Origin: Silene noctiflora
Lineage: Eukaryota; Streptophyta; Magnoliopsida; Caryophyllales; Caryophyllaceae
DNA: 64,000 nt
Assembly: GCA_009801015.1 (NCBI GenBank)
Contig: VHZZ01000225.1
Span: forward strand, 2,200 to 66,199
Direction of reading: 5' to 3'
The stretch's first letter is position 1. Each line of letters opens with the position of its first letter. Made by a program: the position numbers and the translations under genes. This document shows, piece by piece, positions 22,094-32,718 of this stretch. The notes under the pieces were generated by a model. It did no database searches. It worked only from the letters and a program-made list of their open reading frames with translations, and had not been told where the DNA came from.

Positions 22094-23889
22094 GGTTTAT
22101 GGTGATCATCTTGAAGAGTTAAACCTAATTTTGACGTTTGATTCCCTACTTTAAAAGCTTACTTTGGGAATCACTTCAAATGAACAAAAAAAAAAAAAAA
22201 TATCAAGAATACTACAAGTTGATCATAGAAGTAGAACATTGGAAAAGTCCCAAATGTCAAAACTATGGTCCTGTATCTTGTGATTCTTGTCATCTTTGAT
22301 AGTGTACCTTATCACCCTAAATATCAAAGGATGCTCGTCCTCACTTTACCGCCTTCTGTCAACTATATTTTGGCTTTCGGGTCCTCCTCTATAGTCTATA
22401 CTGCTAAATTAACTCTACAGAGGCCCACTCTACATGAAAGCCTTACATTCATTAATAAATCAAATGCCAAATTGAGAGCTAAAACTAGGTTTCGTTGAAT
22501 TTGTACCCGCCACACAACATCGCCCGTCACAGGTAAGCAACTGAGAATATTAAAACCCCAGAAAAGTTAAGCTCCATATTTACTCTAATCCGTAACTTAC
22601 AGGATCATATCAGCAACACAATTAAGAATTATGAACAAGTTACCGATGAACATTGAACGAAATTCAACACAACTGAGGAATTATAAATAAGGCATGGTGG
22701 TTACACTACTCCTTGTAAAATTCAATCCATCAAAAAGTCGATTTACTACATGCACCAAAAATGTGTTCGTGCCTAGTAATGTGGCCAACAAATCTTCGAA
22801 CAGAAGCTGTAAGAGCTGTATTGACTCCTCCAGTGTTAAGCTCCCTTCCTAGCATTGGACTAACCACCCAGGCACCGCCACTCCAGATTGCCTACTACCA
22901 CACCAGGTTGGCCGCAGCCACCTTAAAATTGGTGGTATACTGGTATGTGCCGTCAACCCCATAGGGAAGGGCGTGGTGGGGGCCCAATGATTGGTGGCAC
23001 ATCACAATCCTAAAGACAGGTCCACGATGGCATACACGTCAGTACGTCACCCATCTCAGGTTATGGCACAGAGCTGGCAAAGGGAGACCTGCAGCATCAG
23101 TCTGGGGATGGTGTGTAAACGCTATTAGGGTTGTTAGTTGGGCCACTGGATTAAAATTAAATCTGAAGGGGGAGAGTACCACTCTATCCAGTATTAATTG
23201 AGCCACGTCATCCCTAAGCTTGAATTTTGAGGGAGAACCCCCTCTCTAGTCTCTGGACTCCCCCTTCCCTTCCCTTCCTTTTCCCTTCACTCTTCCCCTC
23301 CATTTTTGTATCCAAACAAGGGGTTGATGTTATCTACCTAATGCAATAAGGTACTGAAGATCGGAATCTATTACATAATGTCTTTAATAGCTTGAGCTTC
23401 ATATTTGCCATTAAGCTAAAATTCCCTTAAAAGTTATCATATAGTTTATGAAAGGATGACTTAATGTCTTAATGTGTCTAATTTCTATGACGCCATCACC
23501 TTATTAGAGCTTTCCTTCTTGTTTCCCTAACCCTTTATGATTACATGAGCTGCATCGACGAAGTAGCTCATATAATCTTAAAGGTACTAGCAGCCTCTTC
23601 CGAGAGAAGCTTTTATTTTTACCCTTCCTACACAATCACTTGGGGCTACCAACAATATAATTGCAGGCTAACTGAACAATGTACCAGGCAAACACGTTAG
23701 GGAAAAAATGCAGTATTCTTTATTTGGGATCTGTTGATTTTGTTTCCAGTATTCATCGCCGATAGCCAGCATCAAGTAACCTTTACGATTGCGACTAATC
23801 GAATATTGAAAACATACATTTGATGAGCTTAAGTTGGCTCATTAATAGCTTACAGCATGAATGCACTCAGAAATTTGCTGGAATTCAAC
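22094..23889. other. Intergenic between INT-B and VTC4
   Basis: Convergent 3' flanks. 22800-23230 is more GC-rich and ends in GAAGGGGGAGAGTA-like purine tracts; it may be mobile-element debris. A pyrimidine-rich block ending CCATTTTTGTATCCAAACAA (about 23262-23325) looks like one end of the foldback family also seen at 51497-51754. No gene seen. Confidence 0.45.
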
Positions 23890-26020
23890 TCATTCAGCTT
23901 GTTGAAAAGCTTCAACAAATGCGTCCTTCATAAGGGAATTCGAGGCAGCTATCCGAGTTACTGTAATATCAAAGTCTTTACCAGACCTAGCCCAAGAAAA
24001 AAATTCAATATTATTCAATTGTCATATACGCTTAAGTTGCATAACTAGGCAAATGATAAATTTGTTTCTTACGGATCAAAAACTAGCCCTCCAGCTTCTT
24101 GTATAATTACAATGCCAGCCGCCACGTCCCTGCCACGAGAGAAAATGGTAAAATATGCCATCACTGAGACAAGGTAATTTCCTTTTCACCATTTCGCAAA
24201 AGATTTGTAATCAAAGAATTATGATGAAGATGATGATGACAACGACAAAAGCAATAATAATAAAACTAAAATCATACCAGGCACCACCATATCCAATCTC
24301 ATACATAAGATCCAACCTTCCACATGCTATTCCACATAAGTTCATTGCACATGATCCCGACATTCGGATGGATCTAACCTGAAGTAGAAGAGAAAGAGAA
24401 AAAGGGGGTATAGGTTGGGAAATACGAGTAATCTTCAAGTACCGATTACAGTTGCAATAAAGTAATATGTACCTTGAAAAGCAACGAATTAATTTTATTT
24501 GTTGTGGCATCAATAGTCAATTTATCACGTTTTGTACCAGCCTGCACACATAGGTGAATCTAATCAACAGCAAAAGAAGCAAAGCCTTGGTCACAACAAA
24601 TGGAATAGTAATAAGGATATATTCAGAAGATTATCTTGATTTGATTTTTGACAAAAACTCTTACATTCCAAGTTTTGAAATAGTAAAATGGAAGAGGTTT
24701 ATGGTTGATGTGATTTAACAAACGAGCAAACAGCGCAAATAAATGTGATTCAAAGCACAGTAAGAAATGAGACAGTGACGATGAGATGAGAAATATGAAA
24801 ATTGACAAAGTGATATAATATAAAAGGTGGTGAAGACATATAGAAGAATGAAGATTCGATTGTGTAGGGTTTGCGTACCTCGGTTGCAAGCATGCATTTC
24901 ACAAGTTGATCCTTAGAAGACACTGGAAAAGGTAATATCTTAGCTCCAAAAGCTAAGAAACTAAAGTGTTTATAAATATTGAAAATGAAGGAGGTGTGTT
25001 GATTACCATGAATAGGATTACCATTCAGAAAAGCACCTTCCCCTTTTATGCCTGTGAATAGCTAGAAGATAGAAAAGCCTAAAAGTTGAGATATTTATCT
25101 AAAATGAAGAAAGGGATAGAAATAATATGTCACCTCTTCCATAATTGGATTATAGACAACGCCGACAATGGGTAGTTTTCCAATGGTGAGACCAATAGAA
25201 ACGCAGACAAATGGGAAGCTGAAAGAGTGAAGGGGTGGTATTATTATAGTATTATTGTTGGAAAGCATGAGAAGATAATGAGAGTAGAGTAGAATAATAA
25301 GAAATGTAGAAAAGTAAGGACGGACCCGTGCACAAAGTTAGTAGTTCCGTCAAGAGGATCAACAATCCAGGTAGGATCATCAGTGAGGTCAGTGGCACCA
25401 TAGGCAGCAGTGGTTTCTTCACCAATGAACTGAAATTGTTGTTAAACTCAGAAAAACGGTACTCTAAAGATATATATGTATATATGGAGTATGGAAAAAG
25501 GGTAATGGTGACCTTGTGAGAAGGGTAATGGTGCTTGAGGTGTTTAAAGACAAGGTCTTCGCATGCCTTGTCAGTTTCAGTCACCAAATCCACCTGCATA
25601 AACAAGATGATGATGATGATGATGATGATTATTGCATTTGTAATTCTAAGTGAGTATAAATTACAAGTAATCGGATTGAATTGAAACAAACCTTGCCCTT
25701 GTGCTCCACATTTTTGGTCTGATAAAAGGCTTCCCTAATCACCTGTGAAATCAGTGAGATTGAATTAATAAATAAAAATAATAAAAAGAAAAGGAGATAA
25801 ATAAATAAATAAATAAATAAAATTAGGAAAAGTACATGGCCAGCTTTCTTGGCAGCATCAACAGCAGTTGCAAGATAGTGTGAAAGAGGAAGCACTGTAA
25901 ATCACAAAATGAAGAATGAATGGATGAGAAGCAGCAATGTAATTAATTAAAATTAAAATTAAAATAAAAAAAAAAATGGTAGAGAAGCAGAGATGGAGAG
26001 ACATTACCATTGGTTGCCAT
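23890..26020 (-). CDS. VTC4: Inositol monophosphatase / L-galactose-1-phosphate phosphatase (VTC4)
   Basis: Twelve minus-strand exons: 26020-26008, 25894-25836, 25742-25692, 25593-25513, 25429-25326, 25218-25134, 25061-25007, 24922-24879, 24541-24473, 24378-24278, 24129-24073 and 23986-23890. All introns are GT-AG. The protein is 271 aa, the length of Arabidopsis VTC4. Signatures seen: GEETTAA, metal-binding [34 protein letters not shown] and [15 protein letters not shown], all Mg2+-site elements of the inositol monophosphatase family. VTC4 hydrolyses L-galactose 1-phosphate in ascorbate synthesis and also myo-inositol 1-phosphate, the last step of inositol synthesis. No transit peptide is visible, so a cytosolic enzyme rather than plastid IMPL1/IMPL2. 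The first exon codes for only MATN plus one base. Confidence 0.95.
25603..25630 (+). repeat. (GAT)n microsatellite in a VTC4 intron
   Basis: About nine GAT triplets in the intron between exons 3 and 4. An (AAAT)n run sits at about 25798-25821 in the intron between exons 2 and 3. Confidence 0.85.
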
Positions 26021-26804
26021 TTTTGAGAATGTGTGATGCTTGATTATTGATTGATGACTCAATCAAATAATCAATCAATGACTCACTCACTAGTCACTAC
26101 GTTCTACGGACCCTACGGACCCGACGCTTCTTTTTTTCTTTCTTTCTTTGTTTCCCCTCCAATTACAGAATATTCTTTATCACTCATTCAATCATACTCG
26201 CATATACTCCTTCCTAACTAGCAAGAGTAGCAACTACACAACTCACTTATACAATACTCCGTACCATATTACCATCTCCGTTTTATTTTACAAGTCGTTT
26301 TTAAAACGTTTTATAAAACTAAACAAACAAAGTAATATCCATCTTAATATCTTTCTACGTGATTAACTATGATTGCTTTTCTACAAAAAAAAAAAAATAG
26401 AAATCTTAATTTGTGGACTCAACTTAGCATTCTTGTTTCACCTCTTCCAATTTGGGTTTAAGATTTTATTCTTCTTCAACTTTAATTATTTCACTTGTAA
26501 AAAATTGACACAATAACAAAACCAAATAAAACAATTTCATATCAGACAAAATTTTATTTAATTGTATCCCTATTATTTGTGGTTAACGATATAAGAGAAA
26601 CATATATAGAGGGACATCAAACATATAGATACGCCACGGAGTACTTGGGCAATGGAATAGAATAGTGCTTCATTCTAGTAAATAAAAGGATGTTGCAAAT
26701 TCATAATACAAAGTAGAAATTGCTTAATTAGTAGTCCCTGCTAGATTTAAATTTCCTAATCATCTACTCGTATAATCAAAATATCGTCTAATATGCAATG
26801 CAAG

Positions 26805-26843
<39 letters not shown>

Positions 26844-26848
26844 TGGTG
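26021..26848. other. VTC4 upstream region and cystatin 3' flank
   Basis: AT-rich. No clear TATA near the VTC4 start. A run of about 26 A (26811-26836) lies 12 bp beyond the cystatin stop codon. No gene seen. Confidence 0.5.
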
Positions 26849-27208
26849 CTAAATGGCGTGAAAGGAGGTGAGGTCTCGGGACATTTGCCAAGGTATGTCA
26901 TTCACGACCGCCTCATAATTACGAACGTCGTCACCGTCTTTGGCGGAGATAATGAGGCGGTAATTATTACCGGTAACAACCTGATACTCTCCTCTAACAA
27001 TTTTGAGGAACTCGAGGTTGGTGTTGGCTTTGATGTTGTGTTCTGTGACAGCGTACTTGGCTACATCCTGCACGTGCTCGTCTTCCAGGTCTGTAATGGG
27101 GGTGTAGCCTCCCAGGGCTGCCCCACGCATGCTCGCGGTGGTCGACTCCGCTAGCAGAGAAAGGATTACTACTCCTGTTATCATGGATGCTGCTGTGGTA
27201 GTCTTCAT
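26849..27208 (-). CDS. Phytocystatin (cysteine protease inhibitor)
   Basis: Single exon, 119 aa. A hydrophobic N-terminus (about residues 1-25, MITGVVILSLLAES) looks like a secretory signal. The cystatin marks follow in order: GG near the mature N-terminus (ALGGYTPI), a diverged LARFAV helix (VQDVAKYAVTEHN), the inhibitory QVVTG loop at about residues 76-80 (QxVxG) and the second-loop PW (NDIPWQM). These three contacts block papain-like proteases. There is no C-terminal legumain-inhibiting extension, so it is a short type I phytocystatin. The helix motif is weaker than usual but the reactive sites are intact. Probable roles are control of endogenous proteases and defence. Confidence 0.9.
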   Translation of the reverse strand: MKTTTAASMITGVVILSLLAESTTASMRGAALGGYTPITDLEDEHVQDVAKYAVTEHNIKANTNLEFLKIVRGEYQVVTGNNYRLIISAKDGDDVRNYEAVVNDIPWQMSRDLTSFHAI

Positions 27209-27277
27209 CTTCCTTGAGTTACGTTATTCTTTGGAGGGGAGGGGTGTGTGGATGTTTGGTTTCTTATAGACTTGTTG

Positions 27278-27289
27278 GTTATATAATAT
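27278..27289 (-). promoter_or_regulatory. Probable TATA box of the cystatin gene
   Basis: On the minus strand TATTATATAACC lies about 70-80 bp upstream of the ATG at 27208, with a short plausible leader between. Confidence 0.5.
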
Positions 27290-27990
27290 GGATCTCTATG
27301 TAAGAGGGATATTATTGCAAGTGTTTTTATCAATGATTTCCCATGCTTTAATGATTGCCATTCCTTTACATCAACAATGTTTTAATGATCACTCCATTTA
27401 TAGCCTATTATTAATCAGTGGTTATTATAACTAAACAACCCATTAAGAAAATAAACAAATGCCTCCTTATTGGGATTAATACATAGGGAGTACATGATAC
27501 AAAAACTAAAGTAATAAGTAGTATCTAGCGGATGAAATCGACAAACATCAAACAACAGCTACGCAGGTCAGATATCAATGTTATGTTCCCGCAGCTTTAG
27601 AACACAAGGATGGGCATCCCAACAGACATTCAAACCAGCAACCTGTACAGGTCTAGCTTGCATGGAAATCGAGACCACGGCCGAACCAACTTGTCTATAA
27701 AACAATACCAGGCCTTCTGGAGAAAATATATATCACTGGGACAGATATACTCTCTTTATTTCCCCCTCACAAAATAAAGGAAGTGTAAGCATATCACTGG
27801 GAGAGATGTTACGGAGTCTAGAATAGTAGAAATAAACATTCATAATTAGACAAAGCACACATGTGATCAAAATACCAAGTATTATATCGTATTGAATAAA
27901 AATATCATTCATAGTTTACAACTCGACAGTATAACAAATTATTCTATGCAACTTGTACTCCTAATTCTCAACTACAATTACTTGTTGACC
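27290..27990. other. Intergenic, nothing recognised
   Basis: Spacer upstream of the cystatin gene. No open frame with coding character, no recognisable repeat. Confidence 0.5.
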
Positions 27991-28377
27991 TCAAAAAATT
28001 TCATATGCAGCGTGAAGCGCCATAATTATGATTGTGGAAGCTACGCCCTTAATCACATGACAAGTGATGAGGGGTAGACCGTATACGTTGAGCTTAATGA
28101 CGGCGGTTAGGACAAGGAAGGTGAGTGATGCTTTATCGCGACTCTTGATGCCTAAAGCATTAAAAAGGAGGGTGATGATAAGCAAAATGATGGGGGGAAG
28201 AAATGTCCGAGCATCCAAAATGGGGGATGCTAAGATGGAATAAAAAGACAATAAGTAGAATAGTCTGTGAGAAAGCAAGGTGGGTTTAAGTTGAGCTACA
28301 ATGGTGGTGAAATTTGCAAGGTTACTTTGATGCAGCATGCTTGCTTTGTTGATATTCATCATATTATATATATTCAA
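27991..28377 (-). CDS. Possible small multi-pass membrane protein, function unknown
   Basis: An open frame of 128 codons with a plausible ATG. Three or four hydrophobic segments can be drawn (around LFYLLSFYSILASPIL, PPIILLIITLLFNALGI, ASLTFLVLTAVIKL and GVASTIIIMALHAAYEI), separated by short charged loops such as GIKSRDKAS. I do not recognise the family. The length and regular hydrophobic layout are better than the random frames in this AT-rich region, but AT-rich DNA often yields hydrophobic frames. A (TA)n tract lies just upstream. It may be a lineage-specific gene or a spurious frame. Confidence 0.35.
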   Translation of the reverse strand: MNIYNMMNINKASMLHQSNLANFTTIVAQLKPTLLSHRLFYLLSFYSILASPILDARTFLPPIILLIITLLFNALGIKSRDKASLTFLVLTAVIKLNVYGLPLITCHVIKGVASTIIIMALHAAYEIF

Positions 28378-28380
28378 TGT

Positions 28381-28432
28381 GATGAATATATATACATATA
28401 TATATATATATATACATATATATTATATATAA
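28381..28432. repeat. (TA)n low-complexity tract
   Basis: ATATATACATATATATATAT-type sequence immediately upstream of the candidate membrane-protein frame. Confidence 0.85.
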
Positions 28433-31131
28433 ATTCAATGGATACGGTTGGTTGGGGTTTCAATTATTGAAATCAATTGACTAATGACGACTATTCTCTT
28501 ACGCGATGTGATACACGGTTTGGTCCAACCTATATTAAGATAAGTATTCAACAGCTGATTTTAATAGCTGATTTAGTTGACGATTAAGACGAGCTAAGGT
28601 GAAGGTCAAATAAAATAAGCTAACAATTAAATTTAATAGGCCACCATTTGATTATGATTGATAGTTGCATACTTGCATCACCATCACCACTCACCGCTCA
28701 CCACTCACCACTCACTTTATGTATCCTTACATTACTCGTGTTTAACGTGATCAAAATTACCTGCATCAAATCTACTGCTTAGGCAGTTTGACCCCCATTC
28801 CAATAACTCAACCCATTCCCCAACTAAGGACCCAAATTTACGCCAACAATTACACTTGAGCTCATTGTTTATTGTGTGTTAGGTCTAGCAGTGCTCCAGG
28901 GCTCTTCCGTTTGAGTGGAAGGACCAATAGCGTTGCTCTCGTATACTTCGTTCGTACTTCATAATAGGTGATATCCGCGTACAGCCTAAACACACAGATT
29001 CTACGCTTTTCTATAAAGCAAAGCTGACTTAGACTTGGATACACTCTGACAATGATTCACAGTGCCGTGTGTTTATTTCAGGATTATGAAGCCAACAACA
29101 TATGGTGATATGGTAGCTTCTGGTAGCACGGAAAAAACTTGATTCATCAGACCTTCAGAGTATATCTGCCTCTAAACCTCACCATGAGTCCATGACAGTA
29201 TATGGCTCTAAACCTATTGTAGTTGGGTGGCTCTCCCATATTCAATCTCCTTGTCCATGTCAGGGGAAATGTTGCTAGGACAATATATTAAATTCTAAAA
29301 GTGAGGTTGAATACATAAAACACAGATGCAAGATCTAGTAATCTACATAACCTTTTTTTTTCCTGCAGATCTTAAACAGCAACACTTTCACAGAAATGAC
29401 GAAAATAAATGACAGCTCCACAAACAGGTTAGTACGATACAAAATGTTGACAGAACAATTACAAGTACACCACAAACAGAAACGACAATGTTGAACGAAC
29501 AATGGAAGTGTAGCAAGATTAAGCAATGGGAAAAGATGGTCTTACATTCTTACCCTGTCAATAATACTTCCCAACGTCAACAGAATTGCATACTTCAACT
29601 TAACTGCAACAAAGACATATTGTTCCTGACAATTGAAAAGAGAGAAATTGGAAACATCAGAAATTCTGTTGGGAATATACACGTGATAAATTGTCGTTGT
29701 GCAAGATGTTCCCAAATCTCAAATAGCAAAACAAAATCACTTCATTTCCTGGTAAATCGACTTTTAAGAAATACGGAGTACGTTATATTGAACATGTAGC
29801 GCAAATTCAAGAACCATAGACAACTGCACAAACCCCATACTCATGACGACCAAGTGCTACAATTGGAAGGTTCAAACACTATCTTAAAACCGAAGAGGTC
29901 AAACTTGCTCCAAAACTCCAATATGATGACAGGTTCAAACTTCAAACTGATAAAAAGCTTTTACATACTTCACTAAAAAACTTGGGAGAATACTTCAGAA
30001 TTGTGTTGAATGAAAATACTCTTTTTTTTTACAGTATATGACTTGTATTTCTGATTGAAGTCACAAATCACCAATTAAAAAAGGTTTCCAAGTTCCAACT
30101 ATTTTTGCCGTGTTTGGATATAAGGCCTTAGGAGGGGAGGGGAGGGGAGGGAAAGGGAGAGGGGTGGAACCGTGGAAGGAGACTGGGAGAGTGGAGTTAG
30201 GTGAGTTTTTCCTTCCAAATCTTTCCTTTGTTAGAAAAATTCTAATTTTCCTACCACTATTCTTCCCCCTCTTTTTCCTTCCACCTCTATTCTTATATGC
30301 ACAAGGCATTGTTTAGATGAAGCCTACTACAAATTTGGGAATTGAAGATATGACCAAACTAAGAAGCATCAGTCATACCATAATTACTAGCCAGCTTCAA
30401 ATAACTGCTTTTTCATATCAATTTGAACCGAGAAGAGAGCAAGTCACCTCCCCTGAAGATTGAAAAGCAATAAAACATGAGCACAGTAAATCATTTCCTT
30501 GGAAGTCAACCATAAACCTCACAATTTTCAATTCAATAATTTATGACTGGAATATCAATTTCAATCATGTACATTTCATAACTTCAGAAAGAAAAACATG
30601 AGCTGTCTTTACAAGCGATTCAGAAATTAGAATCTTAGCTTACACAAGAAGCAGATCCAATTTATTAATGAGTCAGTTAACTATAGAATCGTATACTCGT
30701 AACATTGAAGAGCATATAATCAAGATCCAAGAACAAGTGTATAATGCAAAAGTGCACAACAGTTTCAGGACTCATGTAGCAATTTAATTAATATAAAAGA
30801 GGCCATGACCTAATTACTCTCAACCTAAGTAAGATAAGAAAAACACAGATCACTAGAACATAAAACCACGGTCCAGATTTCCATCGGGTATTGAGCTACT
30901 CCAACAATGGTAACTTACAATTTAAGTTGTTTCTGTAAGTGTAATAGAACCAAAATTTCATCTAAATTTCAAAATTTGTAAGCATTGCAAAGCGCAGTCA
31001 GTAGCTTTGTTCGAATTCACCTTACAATTTTCTTTAACGTTTGTTTCACACTTCATTTCCTTGAAAACGTGGTGAATTTTGGTAACCCTTTCAATACTCT
31101 ATATTAAACCTCAAGCCACCAAAATAGGACC
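28433..31131. other. Gene-free stretch downstream of the F-box gene
   Basis: AT-rich DNA without a recognisable protein. 30106-30310 is a purine-rich then pyrimidine-rich block beginning GTGTTTGGATATAAGGCC (GGGAGGGGAGGG run), resembling the foldback family at 51497. A CACCACTCACCACTCACC microrepeat is near 28690-28715. Untranslated or downstream exons of the F-box gene cannot be excluded. Confidence 0.4.
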
Positions 31132-32718
31132 TCATCTTAACGAAGTGAACATGTGAACTTTTATGCACCAAAGCTGAAATGCTGAATTAGCCAAAGCACA
31201 TAGCAGAAAAAGTAGGGATTTTCCTAAAAACATCAAAGTGGACAACATAAAAAGCAAATTCAGACAAATACAAACACTGGGGTGACACCTTTTCTTCTGG
31301 ACCTTGACTTTTGTTTTCACTTGACCAGCTTCCAACCCCCCATCTTTCCCATCAGCATCTCCCGCCTGCTTGATCCCCTTTCCTTTGACACCCGAGGTAA
31401 GACAGACGAGGCTTTCCACAAAAACCTCAGCACCAAAACCACACCTATGGCCACCAATCAATGCCAAGACAAAGGGCAGACCATCTTCAATAATAACATC
31501 TGTAACTTGGCCGCTCCCCACTTGCACCCAAAAGCAGTCCTTCCCTTGCTGCATCAAGACCTGGTGGCCTTGCTTGGACAAGGCCAATGTTTTAATAGGC
31601 AACAATTCAGGCCTGACCTCCATATACGGGAAGCTCAGCAACTTAGTCCAGGAGCTTTTGACTCCATACTCGTTCATAACCCAAATATCAACGCAGCGGC
31701 CAAACTTAGGCCCATGTTCAACCTGCAGGAACAAAGATTCCCCAAAAACACCGACACACAAGCGCGGCACAACCAACTCCTGGGCTGCATCTCCAAGATG
31801 ATAATCAGGCAAAGGCAAAACAGTAAAGGTGTGGAAATGCAGATCAAATGCAAGTAAGACGTAATCATAGACAAAGTCATCCAAGGAGCCACGCCAAAGC
31901 AAGCCGGTCATATCAAAGACAAGAGGATGAGTGGTAGTGGCAATCCAATGCAAGGAATTGCGGAGAAGCTTAGCATTGGACATTGGGTGGGACAGAAAAT
32001 GAGGAAAGTCGGTGGCTTTAATCCATGAATTAGTGAGCAAGCTGAAAACATGAACCTCCCTGGGATGGTGTTGAGATAAATGATGAAGCTGAACAACCCT
32101 AACAATCTTATAATCTCGGTTAATTTGATCGAAGCCAAAGCCGAAATGAATCCAATAAGGGTGGTGAGGGGGGGAAGGAAGAAGAGGGATGGAGTGGAAA
32201 GAGGAAGAAGTAGGGTTGATGAGGTGGAGAGAATGGGTAGAGGAGGAGATACAGAGAAGACCGTTGCAAGAGGCAATGATGTCATAAGGAGTAGGAGAGG
32301 ATGAGGGGAAAGGGAGAGGGATTCTGCATTTAGAAATGGTGATACCTGATGAAGGTGCAGATGCTGGGAGTTGCAGGGTAAGGAGTGCAATACCAGCATC
32401 TTCATCTTCATCTTCATCTTCATCAGGATGGGAGATGAGAGCAGCCAAGGAGATATAATTGGAGATGGTGGACGAGTTGTGTTTGATGTGGAGAAGCTGG
32501 AAAGTGGTGTCATTGATGAGGTTGAAGAATGATTTTGAGACGAGTTTGAAGCGAGTTAAGGGTTTTGGAGGGACATAGCTTAATATTTTCCCGACAATGT
32601 CGTCAGGGAGACCTTGATTGTCTTCCATTTCCATGCCTAAGCCAAGCTTGTGCTTTTTATTAGGGTTTATCTCAACTGCAGCGGTGGTGTCTTCAGTATT
32701 CTCCATTTCTCCCTCCAC
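31132..32718 (-). CDS. F-box protein with F-box-associated domain
   Basis: One open frame of 528 aa; a second in-frame Met lies four codons in. The F-box is at about residues 36-76 (LPDDIVGKILSYVPPKPLTR, then FKLVSKSFFNLI), the SKP1-binding module. It is followed by an F-box-associated beta-propeller-like region (about 145-400) with typical blocks: IIASCNGLLCI, FGFGFDQINRDYKIVRV, REVHVFSLLTNSWIKA and LLRNSLHWIA. An acidic DEDEDEDED run is encoded by a hexanucleotide repeat. Predicted role: substrate receptor of an SCF ubiquitin ligase; target unknown. The last ~45 residues are hydrophobic (CICLNLLFMLSTLMF), which is odd for this family. They may lie beyond a missed splice site, so the true 3' end is uncertain. 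Confidence 0.8.
   Translation of the reverse strand: MEGEMENTEDTTAAVEINPNKKHKLGLGMEMEDNQGLPDDIVGKILSYVPPKPLTRFKLVSKSFFNLINDTTFQLLHIKHNSSTISNYISLAALISHPDEDEDEDEDAGIALLTLQLPASAPSSGITISKCRIPLPFPSSSPTPYDIIASCNGLLCISSSTHSLHLINPTSSSFHSIPLLPSPPHHPYWIHFGFGFDQINRDYKIVRVVQLHHLSQHHPREVHVFSLLTNSWIKATDFPHFLSHPMSNAKLLRNSLHWIATTTHPLVFDMTGLLWRGSLDDFVYDYVLLAFDLHFHTFTVLPLPDYHLGDAAQELVVPRLCVGVFGESLFLQVEHGPKFGRCVDIWVMNEYGVKSSWTKLLSFPYMEVRPELLPIKTLALSKQGHQVLMQQGKDCFWVQVGSGQVTDVIIEDGLPFVLALIGGHRCGFGAEVFVESLVCLTSGVKGKGIKQAGDADGKDGGLEAGQVKTKVKVQKKRCHPSVCICLNLLFMLSTLMFLGKSLLFLLCALANSAFQLWCIKVHMFTSLR
32398..32425 (-). repeat. (GAAGAT)n coding microsatellite in the F-box gene
   Basis: Four to five TCTTCA hexamers (plus-strand view) encode the Asp-Glu run of the F-box protein. 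Confidence 0.8.

Noticed and set aside
31282-32513. Several long frames antisense to or overlapping the F-box gene
   Set aside because: The minus-strand F-box frame explains the region; the others lack domains and normal starts.
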